Of a stretch of DNA of 64,000 bases, positions 1 to 12,063 are shown in pieces. Source of the stretch: Megaleporinus macrocephalus (Eukaryota > Chordata > Actinopteri > Characiformes > Anostomidae); contig CM038719.1 in NCBI GenBank assembly GCA_021613375.1, positions 5,934,390 to 5,998,389 of the forward strand, read 5' to 3'. The notes under the pieces were generated by a model that was not told where the DNA came from, searched no databases, and worked only from the letters and a program-made list of their open reading frames with translations. The position numbers and the translations under genes are program-made. Position 1 is the stretch's first letter. Each line of letters starts with the position of its first letter.

Positions 1-3000
1 AGAGTATATAGATATGTAGTAGCATAGTAGAAAGAGAGTATATAGATATGTAGTAGTATAGTTGAAAGAGTATATAGATATGTAGTAGCATAGTAGAAAG
101 AGAGTATAAAGATATGTAGTAGTATAGTAGAGAGTATATAGATATGTAGAAGTATAGTAGAAAGAGAGTATAAAGATATGTAGTAGCATAGTTGAAAGAG
201 TATAAAGATATGTAGTAGTATAGTTGAAAGAGAGTATATAGATATGTAGTAGTATAGTAGAAAGAGAGTATATAGATATGTAGTAGTATAGTAGAAAGAG
301 AGTATAAAGATATGTAGTAGTATAGTTGAAAGAGAGTATATAGATATGTAGTAGTATAGTTGAAAGAGAGTATAAAGATATGTAGTAGTATAGTAGAAAG
401 AGAGTATAAAGATATGTAGTAGTATAGTAGAAAGAGAGTATATAGATATGTAGTAGTATAGTAGAAAGAGAGTATATAGATATGTAGTAGTATAGTAGAA
501 AGAGAGTATAAAGATATGTAGTAGTATAGTTGAAAGAGAGTATAAAGATATGTAGTAGTATAGTAGAAAGAGAGTATATAGATATGTAGTAGTATAGTAG
601 AAAGAGAGTATATAGATATGTAGTAGTATAGTAGAAAGAGAGTATAAAGATATGTAGTAGCATAGTTGAAAGAGTATAAAGATATGTAGTAGTATAGTTG
701 AAAGAGAGTATATAGATATGTAGTAGTATAGTAGAAAGAGAGTATATAGATATGTAGTAGTATAGTAGAAAGAGAGTATATAGATATGTAGTAGTATAGT
801 AGAAAGAGAGTATAAAGATATGTAGTAGTATAGTTGAAAGAGAGTATAAAGATATGTAGTAGTATAGTTGAAAGAGGGTATATAGATATATTAGTATAGT
901 TGAAAGAGAGTATATAGATATGTAGTAGCATAGTTGAAAGAGTATAAAGATATGTAGTAGTATAGTTGAAAGAGAGTATATAGATATGTAGTAGTATAGT
1001 TGAAAGAGAGTATATATATATATATATTAGTATAGTAGAAAGAGAGTATATAGATATGTAGTAGTATAGTTGAAAGAGGGTATATAGATATATTAGTATA
1101 GTTGAAAGAGAGTATATAGATATGTAGTAGCATAGTTGAAAGAGTATAAAGATATGTAGTAGTATAGTTGAAAGAGAGTATATAGATATGTAGTAGTATA
1201 GTTGAAAGAGAGTATATATATATATATATATATATTAGTATAGTAGAAAGAGAGTATATAGATATGTAGTAGTATAGTAGAGAGTATAAAGATATGTAGT
1301 AGCATAGTTGAAAGAGTATAAAGATATGTAGTAGCATGGTTGAAAGAGAGTATATAGATATGTAGTAGTATAGTAGAAAGAGAGTATATAGATATGTAGT
1401 AGTATAGTAGAAAGAGAGTATAAAGATATGTAGTAGTATAGTAGAAAGAGAGTATATAGATATGTAGTAGTATAGTTGAAAGAGAGTATAAAGATATGTA
1501 GTAGTATAGTTGAAAGAGAGTATAAAGATATGTAGTAGTATAGTTGAAAGAGGGTATATAGATATATTGGTATAGTTGAAAGAGAGTATATAGATATGTA
1601 GTAGCATAGTTGAAAGAGTATAAAGATATGTAGTAGTATAGTTGAAAGAGAGTATATAGATATGTAGTAGTATAGTTGAAAGAGAGTATATAGATATATT
1701 AGTATAGTAGAAAGAGAGTATATAGATATATTGGTATAGTAGAAAGAGAGTATAAAGATATGTAGTAGCATAGTTGAAAGAGTATAAAGATATGTAGTAG
1801 TATAGTTGAAAGAGAGTATATAGATATGTAGTAGTATAGTAGAAAGAAAGTATATAGATATGTAGTAGTATAGTAGAAAGAGAGTATAAAGATATGTAGT
1901 AGTATAGTTGAAAGAGAGTATAAAGATATGTAGTAGTATAGTTGAAAGAGGGTATATAGATATATTAGTATAGTTGAAAGAGAGTATATAGATATGTAGT
2001 AGCATAGTTGAAAGAGTATAAAGATATGTAGTAGTATATTTGAAAGAGAGTATATAGATATGTAGTAGTACAGTTGAAAGAGAGTATATATATATATTAG
2101 TATTGTAGAAAGAGAGTATATAGATACGTAGTAGTATAGTAGAAAGAGAGTATAAAGATATGTAGTAGCATAGTTGAAAGAGTATAAAGATATGTAGTAG
2201 TATAGTTGAAAGAGAGTATATAGATATGTAGTAGTATAGCAGAAAGAGAGTATATAGATATGTAGTAGTATAGTAGAAAGAGAGTATATAGATATGTAGT
2301 AGTATAGTAGAAAGAGAGTATATAGATATGTAGTAGTTTAGTTGAAAGAGAGTATAAAGATATGTAGTAGTATAGTTGAAAGAGGGTATATAGATATATT
2401 GGTATAGTTGAAAGAGAGTATATAGATATGTAGTAGCATAGTTGAAAGAGTATAAAGATATGTAGTAGTATAGTTGAAAGAGAGTATATAGATATGTAGT
2501 AGTATAGTTGAAAGAGAGTATATAGATATGTAGTAGAATAGTTGAAAGACTATAAAGATATGTAGTAGTATAGTTGAAAGAGAGTATAAAGATATGTAGT
2601 AGTATAGTTGAAAGAGGGTATATAGATATGTAGTAGTATAGTAGAAAGAGAGTATATAGATATGTAGTAGTATAGTTGAAAGAGAGTATATAGATATGTA
2701 GTAGTATAGTTGAAAGAGAGTATATAGATATGTAGTAGTATAGTAGAAAGAGAGTATATAGATATGTAGTAGTATAGTTGAAAGAGAGTATATAGATATG
2801 TAGTAGTATAGTTGAAAGAGAGTATATAGATATGTAGTAGTATAGTAGAAAGAGAGTATATAGATATGTAGTAGTATAGTAGAAAGAGAGTATATAGATA
2901 TGTAGTAGTATAGTAGAAAGAGAATATATAGATATGTAGTAGTATAGTAGAAAGAGAGTATATAGATATGTAGTAGTATAGTAGAAAGAGAGTATATAGA

Positions 3001-6000
3001 TATGTAGTAGTATAGTAGAAAGAGAGTATATAGATATGTAGTAGTATAGTAGAAAGAGAGTATATAGATATGTAGTAGTATAGTAGAAAGAGAGTATATA
3101 GATATGTAGTAGCATAGTTGAAAGAGAGTATATAGATATGTAGTAGCATAGTAGAAAGAGAGTATATAGATATGTAGTAGTATAGTTGAAAGAGAGTATA
3201 TAGATATGTAGTAGTATAGTAGAAAGAGAGTATATAGATATGTAGTAGTATAGTTGAAAGAGAGTATATAGATATGTAGTAGTATAGTTGAAAGAGAGTA
3301 TATAGATATGTAGTAGTATAGTAGAAAGAGAGTATATAGATATGTAGTAGTATAGTAGAAAGAGAGTATATAGATATGTAGTAGTATAGTAGAAAGAGAG
3401 TATATAGATATGTAGTAGTATAGTAGAAAGAGAGTATATAGATATGTAGTAGTATAGTTGAAAGAGAGTATATAGATATGTAGTAGTATAGTAGAAAGAG
3501 AGTATAAAGATATGTAGTAGTATAGTAGAAAGAGAGTATATAGATATGTAGTAGTATAGTAGAAAGAGAGTATATAGATATGTAGTAGTATAGTTGAAAG
3601 AGAGTATATAGATATGTAGTAGTATGGTAGAAAGAGAGTATAAAGATATGTAGTAGTATAGTAGAAAGAGAGTATATAGATATGTAGTAGTATAGTAGAA
3701 AGAGAGTATATAGATATGTAGTAGTATAGTTGAAAGAGAGTATATAGATATGTAGTAGTATGGTAGAAAGAGAGTATAAGGATATGTAGTAGTATAGTAG
3801 AAAGAGAGTATATAGATATGTAGTAGTATAGTAGAAAGAGAGTATATAGATATGTAGTAGTATAGTTGAAAGAGAGTATATAGATATGTAGTAGTATGGT
3901 AGAAAGAGAGTATATAGATATGTAGTAGTATAGTAGAAAGAGAGTATATAAATATGTAGTAGTATAGTAGAAAGAGAGTATATAGATATGTAGTAGTATA
4001 GTTGAAAGAGAGTATATAGATATGTAGTAGTATGGTAGAAAGAGAGTATATAGATATGTAGTAGTATAGTAGAAAGAGAGTATAAAGATATGTAGTAGTA
4101 TAGTAGAAAGAGAGTATAAAGATATGTAGTAGTATAGTAGAAAGAGAGTATAAAGATATGTAGTAGTATAGTAGAAAGAGAGTATATAGATATGTAGTAG
4201 TATAGTAGAAAGAGAGTATATAGATATGTAGTAGTATAGTTGAAAGAGAGTATATAGATATGTAGTAGTATAGTAGAAAGAGAGTATATAGATATGTAGT
4301 AGTATAGTAGAAAGAGAGTATATAGATATGTAGTAGTATAGTAGAAAGAGAGTATATAGATATGTAGTAGTATAGTTGAAAGAGAGTATATAGATATGTA
4401 GTAGTATAGTAGAAAGAGAGTATATAGATATGTAGTAGTATAGTAGAAAGAGAGTATAAAGATATGTAGTAGTATAGTAGAAAGAGAGTATATAGATATG
4501 TAGTAGTATAGTTGAAAGAGAGTATATAGATATGTAGTAGTATAGTAGAAAGAGAGTATATAGATATGTAGTAGTATAGTAGAAAGAGAGTATAAAGATA
4601 TGTAGTAGTATAGTAGAAAGAGAGTATAAAGATATGTAGTAGTATAGTTGAAAGAGAGTATATAGATATGTAGTAGTATGGTAGAAAGAGAGTATATAGA
4701 TATGTAGTAGTATAGTAGAAAGAGAGTATAAAGATATGTAGTAGTATAGTAGAAAGAGAGTATAAAGATATGTAGTAGTATAGTAGAAAGAGAGTATATA
4801 GATATGTAGTAGTATAGTAGAAAGAGAGTATATAGATATGTAGTAGTATAGTTGAAAGAGAGTATATAGATATGTAGTAGTATAGTAGAAAGAGAGTATA
4901 TAGATATGTAGTAGTATAGTAGAAAGAGAGTATATAGATATGTAGTAGTATAGTTGAAAGAGAGTATATAGATATGTAGTAGTATAGTAGAAAGAGAGTA
5001 TATAGATATGTAGTAGTATAGTAGAAAGAGAGTATATAGATATGTAGTAGTATAGTTGAAAGAGAGTATATAGATATGTAGTAGTATAGTTGAAAGAGAG
5101 TATATAGATATGTAGTAGTATAGTAGAAAGAGAGTATATAGATATGTAGTAGTATAGTAGAAAGAGAGTATAAAGATATGTAGTAGTATAGTAGAAAGAG
5201 AGTATATAGATATGTAGTAGTATAGTTGAAAGAGAGTATATAGATATGTAGTAGTATGGTAGAAAGAGAGTATATAGATATGTAGTAGTATAGTAGAAAG
5301 AGAGTATAAAGATATGTAGTAGTATAGTAGAAAGAGAGTATAAAGATATGTAGTAGTATAGTAGAAAGAGAGTATATAGATATGTAGTAGTATAGTAGAA
5401 AGAGAGTATATAGATATGTAGTAGTATAGTTGAAAGAGAGTATATAGATATGTAGTAGTATAGTAGAAAGAGAGTATATAGATATGTAGTAGTATAGTAG
5501 AAAGAGAGTATATAGATATGTAGTAGTATAGTTGAAAGAGAGTATATAGATATGTAGTAGTATAGTTGAAAGAGAGTATATAGATATGTAGTAGTATAGT
5601 AGAAAGAGAGTATATAGATATGTAGTAGTATAGTAGAAAGAGAGTATAAAGATATGTAGTAGTATAGTAGAAAGAGAGTATATAGATATGTAGTAGTATA
5701 GTAGAAAGAGAGTATATAGATATGTAGTAGTATAGTTGAAAGAGAGTATATAGATATGTAGTAGTATGGTAGAAAGAGAGTATATAGATATGTAGTAGTA
5801 TAGTAGAAAGAGAGTATAAAGATATGTAGTAGTATAGTAGAAAGAGAGTATAAAGATATGTAGTAGTATAGTAGAAAGAGAGTATATAGATATGTAGTAG
5901 TATAGTAGAAAGAGAGTATATAGATATGTAGTAGTATAGTAGAAAGAGAGTATAAAGATATGTAGTAGTATAGTAGAAAGAGAGTATAAAGATATGTAGT

Positions 6001-6990
6001 AGTATAGTAGAAAGAGAGTATATAGATATGTAGTAGTATAGTAGAAAGAGAGTATATAGATATGTAGTAGTATAGTTGAAAGAGAGTATATAGATATGTA
6101 GTAGTATAGTAGAAAGAGAGTATATAGATATGTAGTAGTATAGTAGAAAGAGAGTATATAGATATGTAGTAGTATAGTTGAAAGAGAGTATATAGATATG
6201 TAGTAGTATAGTAGAAAGAGAGTATATAGATATGTAGTAGTATAGTAGAAAGAGAGTATATAGATATGTAGTAGTATAGTTGAAAGAGAGTATATAGATA
6301 TGTAGTAGTATAGTTGAAAGAGAGTATATAGATATGTAGTAGTATGGTAGAAAGAGAGTATATAGATATGTAGTAGTATAGTAGAAAGAGAGTATAAAGA
6401 TATGTAGTAGTATAGTAGAAAGAGAGTATATAGATATGTAGTAGTATAGTTGAAAGAGAGTATATAGATATGTAGTAGTATGGTAGAAAGAGAGTATATA
6501 GATATGTAGTAGTATAGTAGAAAGAGAGTATAAAGATATGTAGTAGTATAGTAGAAAGAGAGTATAAAGATATGTAGTAGTATAGTAGAAAGAGAGTATA
6601 TAGATATGTAGTAGTATAGTAGAAAGAGAGTATATAGATATGTAGTAGTATAGTAGAAAGAGAGTATAAAGATATGTAGTAGTATAGTAGAAAGAGAGTA
6701 TAAAGATATGTAGTAGTATAGTAGAAAGAGAGTATATAGATATGTAGTAGTATAGTAGAAAGAGAGTATATAGATATGTAGTAGTATAGTTGAAAGAGAG
6801 TATATAGATATGTAGTAGTATAGTAGAAAGAGAGTATATAGATATGTAGTAGTATAGTAGAAAGAGAGTATATAGATATGTAGTAGTATAGTTGAAAGAG
6901 AGTATATAGATATGTAGTAGTATAGTTGAAAGAGAGTATATAGATATGTAGTAGTATAGTTGAAAGAGAGTATATAGATATGTAGTAGTA
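1..6990. repeat. 34-bp satellite/minisatellite array, open at left edge
   Basis: About 200 tandem copies of a 34-bp A/T-rich unit containing tagaaagagagtatatagat. Units differ mainly at two sites: tag(t/a)gaaag and tata(t/a)ag. From about 2600 to 6990 the 34-bp register is nearly perfect. In 1-2600 units are more varied, with shortened copies and (TA)n expansions near 1010-1030, 1213-1235 and 2087-2097. The array begins before the window and ends at about 6990 in a short (TA) run. The minus strand lacks stop codons in all three frames over long stretches, which creates long meaningless open frames. Function unknown. Confidence 0.97.
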
Positions 6991-7796
6991 TATATATATA
7001 TAAAGTTATTACACACACTTAATATAAAGTGGGACCCGAACGGTAATTAGGAGATAGAAACAGAGTCTATTACACTACCGTTGCTATGCTGACAGATTCT
7101 GGATCGACACTGTGACAACAGTATTACTGAACATTATTACATGTTTATTTAAGTTTAGTAAACCATTAATAATGCATTACGTCATGTTAGTCAGTCAACA
7201 CGCTGTAAAGTGTTACCGTTTACTGAATCAACCTCTCTGTCATAGAAAAATCATAGTGATCGTTCATTTTTCTACAATAGGGGTCTTTTAAGTCCCCCTC
7301 TCTCTCTCTCACACACACACGTACTTAAACACATGCATCGTGTGCAGCATTAACACCTCGAAGTCGTGCTCTCCCGTCTGCAGACTCCGGCTCTATATTT
7401 ACGCTCAGTCTGAGCAGCTTATTTTGACTAGACTTGGTTTTTCTGCTGGAGGAAGTGTCGCGTCCAAGGCTTGTTTCGCCACGGCCCGGCTGGCGCTCGG
7501 TCTACAGAGCTGCTCCTGCGGCCGGCACCCGTCCGACCGCACACACACACATGCTGCAATATAGAGCGTGTGTGGGTGGCAGCGGTCCAGCAGGAGGCAG
7601 CTGCGCAGCTCAGGCCTGCTTCCTCCCGTTATTTATAGTGACCGTCGTTTTAACACTATTTTTTATTTTAACACTATTTTTTATTTGTTTACTGAACCGG
7701 GACAAAACGTAAACATGCAAATGTGACAGACATGATGTAAACACGGCGTCCTTGCTCAAGGGCTTTGCTCTGGATAGACTTCATAACAGAGATAGG
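6991..7796. other. Non-repetitive spacer with a small GC/CpG-rich patch
   Basis: About 800 bases with no convincing gene. A short CT/CA microsatellite lies near 7298-7320. At about 7450-7640 the sequence becomes GC- and CpG-rich, unlike its AT-rich surroundings. Open frames of 74 and 92 codons cross it, but they overlap in different frames, resemble no family I know and have no splice context. It could be the remnant of a promoter CpG patch or an old mobile element. Confidence 0.5.
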
Positions 7797-8792
7797 CAGC
7801 ACAGTGGTGTAGTGGTTAGTATGGTGGTGTAGTGGTTAGTATGGTGGTGTAGTGGTTAGTATGGTGGTGTAGTGGTTAGTACGGTGGTGTAGTGGTTAGT
7901 ATGGTGGTGTAGTGGTTAGTATGGTGGTGTAGTGTTAGTATGGTGGTGTAGTGGTTAGTACGGTGGTGTAGTGGTTAGTACGGTGGTGTAGTGGTTAGTA
8001 TGGTGGTGTAGTGGTTAGTATGGTGGTGTAGTGGTTAGTATGGTGGTGTAGTGGTTAGTACGGTGGTGTAGTGGTTAGTACGGTGGTGTAGTGGTTAGTA
8101 TGGTGGTGTAGCGGTTAGTACGGTGGTGTAGCGGTTAGTACGGTGGTGTAGTGGTTAGTACGGTGGTGTAGTGGTTAGTATGGTGGTGTAGTGTTAGTAT
8201 GGTGGTGTAGTAGTTAGCACGGTGGTGTAGTAGTTAGTACGGTGGTGTAGAGGTTAGTATGGTGGTGTAGTGGTTAGTATGGTGGTGTAGCGGTTGGTAT
8301 GGTGGTGTAGCGGTTAGTATGGTGGTGTAGTGGTTAGTATGGTGGTGTAGTGGTTAGCACGGTGGTGTAGTAGTTAGTACGGTGGTGTAGAGGTTAGTAT
8401 GGTGGTGTAGTGGTTAGTATGGTGGTGTAGTGGTTAGTACGGTGGTGTAGTGGTTAGTACGGTGGTGTAGTGGTTAGTACGGTGGTGTAGTGGTTAGTAT
8501 GGTGGTGTAGTGGTTAGTACGGTGGTGTAGTGGTCAGTATGGTGGTGTAGTGGTTAGTACGGTGGTGTAGTGGTTAGTATAGTGATGTAGTGGTCAGTAC
8601 GGTGGTGTAGTGGTCAGTATGGTGGTGTAGTGGTTAGTATGGTGGTGTAGTGGTCAGTATGGTGGTGTAGTGGTTAGTATGGTGGTGTAGTGGTTAGTAT
8701 GGTGGTGTAGTGGTTAGTATGGTGGTGTAGTGGTTAGTATGATGGTGTAGTGGTTAGTATGGTGGTGTAGTGGTTAGTATGGTGGTGTAGTG
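7797..8792 (+). repeat. 20-bp minisatellite derived from a SINE head (tRNA A-box region)
   Basis: About 50 tandem copies of gtggttagtatggtggtgta, with c/t variants at a few sites and two 1-base deletions (near 7933 and 8192). The array runs directly into a SINE body at 8793. The unit matches the start of that SINE, where the tRNA-like A-box segment (tggttagcac) lies. The simplest reading is that the head of one SINE was amplified in tandem while its body stayed single. Confidence 0.93.
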
Positions 8793-9060
8793 GTCAGCAC
8801 TGTTTCCTCACAGTAAGATGATCTGGGTTGGATTCCCGGTCCAGGTGGTTCTGTGTGGAGTGTGTATGTTCTCCTCGTGCTTGAGTGGGTTCCCCGTGTA
8901 CCCCGGTTTCCTCCCACAGTCCAAACACATGTATGTTAGGATCCTCGCTCTAAACTGCCCGTAGGTGTGTGTGTGCTTGAGTATGTGTTGGCCATGTGGT
9001 GGACTGGTGACCTGTCCATGGTGTACCCCGCCTTCAGCTTGCCCACCCTGTTCTGATTGG
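8793..9060 (+). mobile_element. tRNA-derived SINE body (DANA/mermaid-like)
   Basis: Begins tcagcactgtttcctcacag and carries a B-box-like ggttggattcc near 8827. The familiar fish SINE blocks follow: a gtgtggagtg...gtatgttctcc segment, a cggtttcctcccacagtcc segment and a ctggtgacctgtcc segment. The same order appears in minus-strand copies at 9856-9935 and 51312-51565. The family name is from memory of zebrafish DANA/mermaid-type SINEs and was not checked against a library. Open frames on the minus strand here are not genes. Confidence 0.75.
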
Positions 9061-9785
9061 TCAACCATCCTGCTACAAGTTCCGCCTCCACACCACTCTG
9101 GCTGTTCTTACAATGGTGTCGGCAGAACAAGCTGGTAGATCCACCTTCACAAGCTGGACTGGACGTTTCAGAGTGGTCAGTTTTTACAGTTTTAATCTGC
9201 TTTGCATGAGTAAGTGCCAAGCTTGCCCGTAGGCGGGCAATAAGGACTGTGTTACGAGATGATGTCACCTTGTAACAGAGAAACAGAGGCTGGAATTCCA
9301 ATGAGGCAGCTGAGAACAGTGGTTACTGTGGGAGAGAGTTTCTCCCTCTGGCGTGTACTTTGGGCTTTAGAACGCTGCAAATCATTGACAGGCGGCTGCA
9401 ACACACTCGAGGACAGCGAGAAACCAGAAAAGCAGAGCAGGTCCGAAGCTACAGCGGTGGGGAAAAGTCAGACAGCACGCTTGGTTTATTTGATTTTCAG
9501 TCAAAACAGACATTAAGAACAAATTGTTTGTCTTTCATCTCCCTAAGTTCACTCTCCCGTCATTGCTCTGCTGCGTTCCCTTCAAACTCGTTCCATACTC
9601 AGAGCCCTTTGAACTTCAAGTACAGCTCGGCTTGACCCGACATGTTTCAGGATTCATGGAAAAAAACAGCATCTCGGCCCTGGACGGCGGACGGAGGAAC
9701 CACTTTCACTGACTGTGTGAACAGCAGACTGTTGGGTAGTCTTCAAACACACACACTCACTTAGTGCAGCACCTAATAAACACTA
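9061..9785. other. Spacer between the two opposed SINE arrays
   Basis: About 700 bases of mixed composition. Open frames of 60-120 codons occur on both strands (for example 8936-9301 minus and 9259-9516 plus). They overlap each other, show no domain I recognise and lack convincing splice sites, so none is called a gene. Confidence 0.45.
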
Positions 9786-9855
9786 GTGAATTGCATTATA
9801 TGGCCAAAAGTATGTGGACACAGATACATAACACCCACATGAGCTTGTTGAACAC
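9786..9855. mobile_element. Fragment of a fish DNA-transposon end
   Basis: Contains atggccaaaagtatgtggac at about 9800, a sequence I recall as an end of a common non-autonomous fish DNA transposon, followed by a catgagcttgttgaacac segment. It is cut off by the minus-strand SINE that starts at about 9856. The family is not assigned. Confidence 0.4.
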
Positions 9856-9935
9856 ACACACTCCACACAGAACCACCCGGACCGGGAATCCAACCCAGAT
9901 CATCTTACTGTGAAGAGACAGTGCTGACCACTACA
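9856..9935 (-). mobile_element. SINE fragment, minus strand (head and B box)
   Basis: Reverse complement of the SINE at 8793-9060: it has cactccacacagaacc, the complement of the B box (ggaatccaaccc) and gacagtgctgaccactacac. Only about 80 bases of body remain before the sequence becomes the 20-bp array in minus orientation. This is a second, independent case of the SINE head leading straight into the array. Confidence 0.75.
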
Positions 9936-11246
9936 CCACCATACTGACCACTACACCACCATACTAACCACTACACCACCATACTAACCACTACACCACC
10001 GTACTGACCACTACACCACCGTACTGACCACTACACCACCGTACTAACCACTACACCACCGTACTAACCACTACAACACCGTACTAACCACTACACCACC
10101 ATACTAACCACTACACCACCGTACTAACCACTACACCACCGTACTAACCACTACACCACCGTACTAACCACTACACCACCATACTAACCACTACACCACC
10201 GTACTAACCACTACACCACCATACTAACCACTACACCACCATACTAACCACTACACCACCGTACTAACCACTACACCATCATACTAACCACTACACCACC
10301 ATACTAACCACTACACCACCGCACTAACCACTACACCACCTTACTAACCACTACACCACCGTACTAACCACTACACCATCGTACTAACCACTACACCACC
10401 GTACTAACCACTACACCACCGTACTAACCACTACACCACCGTACTAACCACTACACCACCATACTAACCACTACACCACCGTACTAACCACTACACCACC
10501 ATACTAACCACTACACCACCATACTAACCACTACACCACCGTACTGGCCACTACACCACCATACTAACCACTACACAACCGTACTAACCACTACACCACC
10601 GTACTAACCACTACACCACCATACTAACCACTACACCACCGTACTAACCACTACACCACCATACTAACCACTACACCACCATACTAACCACTACACCACC
10701 GTACTAACCACTACACCACCGTACTAACCACTACACCACCATACTAACCACTACACCACCATACTAACCACTACACCACCGTACTAACCACTACACCACC
10801 GTACTGGCCACTACACCACCATACTAACCACTACACAACCGTACTAACCACTACACCACCGTACTAACCACTACAACACCGTACTAACCACTACACCACC
10901 ATACTAACCACTACACCACCGTACTAACCACTACACCACCGTACTAACCACTACACCACCGTACTAACCACTACACCACCATACTAACCACCACACCACC
11001 GTACTAACCACTACACCACCATACTAACCACTACACCACCGTACTAACCACTACACCACCGTACTAACCACTACACCACCATACTAACCACTACACCACC
11101 ATACTAACCACTACACCACCGTACTAACCACTACACCATCATACTAACCACTACACCATCATACTAACCACTACACCACCGTACTAACCACTACACCACC
11201 ATACTAACCACTACACCACCATACTAACCACTACACCACCATACTG
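9936..11246 (-). repeat. 20-bp minisatellite, inverted relative to the 7.8-8.8 kb array
   Basis: About 65 copies of accactacaccaccatacta, with a/g alternation at one position (catac or cgtac). This is the reverse complement of the unit at 7797-8792. It grows from the head of the minus-strand SINE at 9856-9935. It is broken at 11247 by a LINE fragment and resumes at 11583. Small internal duplications are visible: the gtactggcca variant followed by the ctacacaacc variant recurs near 10541-10585 and 10801-10845. Confidence 0.93.
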
Positions 11247-11582
11247 TAGAACGAACAGACTGAGGAACAGCTTCATTCCGGAAGCTGTAAGACTTTTAAA
11301 CGCCACTTAGTGGAACCACTGCACTGACACTTTTACTGCACTGACACTTTTACTGCACTGACACTTTTACGACACCAGTCACTTTAATACACTCTGCTGC
11401 TACCTTCTCCATTCCTGTTTATTTTATTTTCATATATTTTATATATTTATGTTTATTTTATTTATTTAAGTACTGCTGTCTGGGTAAAACTGGGTCCTTG
11501 GGTACCACAATTTCGTTCCACCCCATGTACCACATGTGATGCGAATGACAATAAAGTCTCCTTGAATCCTTGAATCCTTGAA
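11247..11582 (+). mobile_element. LINE 3' end (L2/CR1-type) inserted in the minisatellite
   Basis: Bases 11248-11310 translate to RTNRLRNSFIPEAVRLLNAT followed by a stop, which looks like the last residues of a fish non-LTR retrotransposon reverse-transcriptase ORF. A 3' UTR follows, with a triplicated cactgacacttttactg segment and gacaataaagtctccttgaa, ending in an imperfect 8-base tail repeat (ttgaatcc). Array units flank both sides, so the insertion came after the array formed. Only the 3' end is present, as expected for 5'-truncated retrotransposition. The clade is inferred, not proven. Confidence 0.75.
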
Positions 11583-11910
11583 TACTAACCACTACACCAC
11601 CGTACAAACCACTACACCACCTTACTAACCACTACACCTCCATACTAACCACTACACCACCTTACTAACCACTACACCACCATACTAACCACTACACCAC
11701 CATACTAACCACTACACCACCGTACTAACCACTACACCACCATACTAACCACTACACCACCATACTAACCACTACACCACCGTACAAACCACTACACCAC
11801 CTTACTAACCACTACACCACCTTACTAACCACTACACCACCATACTAACCACTACACCACCATACTAACCACTACACCACCGTACTAACCACTACACCAC
11901 CATACTAACC
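11583..11910 (-). repeat. 20-bp minisatellite, continuation after LINE insertion
   Basis: About 16 further copies of the accactacaccacc unit in the same orientation as 9936-11246. Variants ccttactaacc and ccgtacaaacc are commoner here than before the LINE. The array ends at about 11910 in accacattttgttcac. Confidence 0.9.
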
Positions 11911-12063
11911 ACATTTTGTTCACTATATAGTGAACGTGATGTGATATGCCAATAAGTCATACTATTATTGAGTGTATTCTGTGGTGCACTGCTGACCGGA
12001 ACATCCAGGCGATGACCTTTCATTGCAGGCTGTCTGTGGGAACTTATTACAAAGTACACATAC

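Noticed and set aside
1..6990. CRISPR-like array
   Set aside because: The repeats are head-to-tail with no unique spacers, and the sequence is from an animal genome.
1235..7018. Minus-strand open frame of about 1,900 codons, plus a second of about 1,490 codons in another frame
   Set aside because: Both are translations of the 34-bp array, whose minus strand has no stop codon in any frame. No start context, domain or codon bias supports a protein.
7797..11910. Cluster of functional tRNA genes (A- and B-box-like sequences)
   Set aside because: Only A-box-like fragments repeat. The B box occurs once per SINE and is degenerate, and no cloverleaf can be drawn around the repeats.
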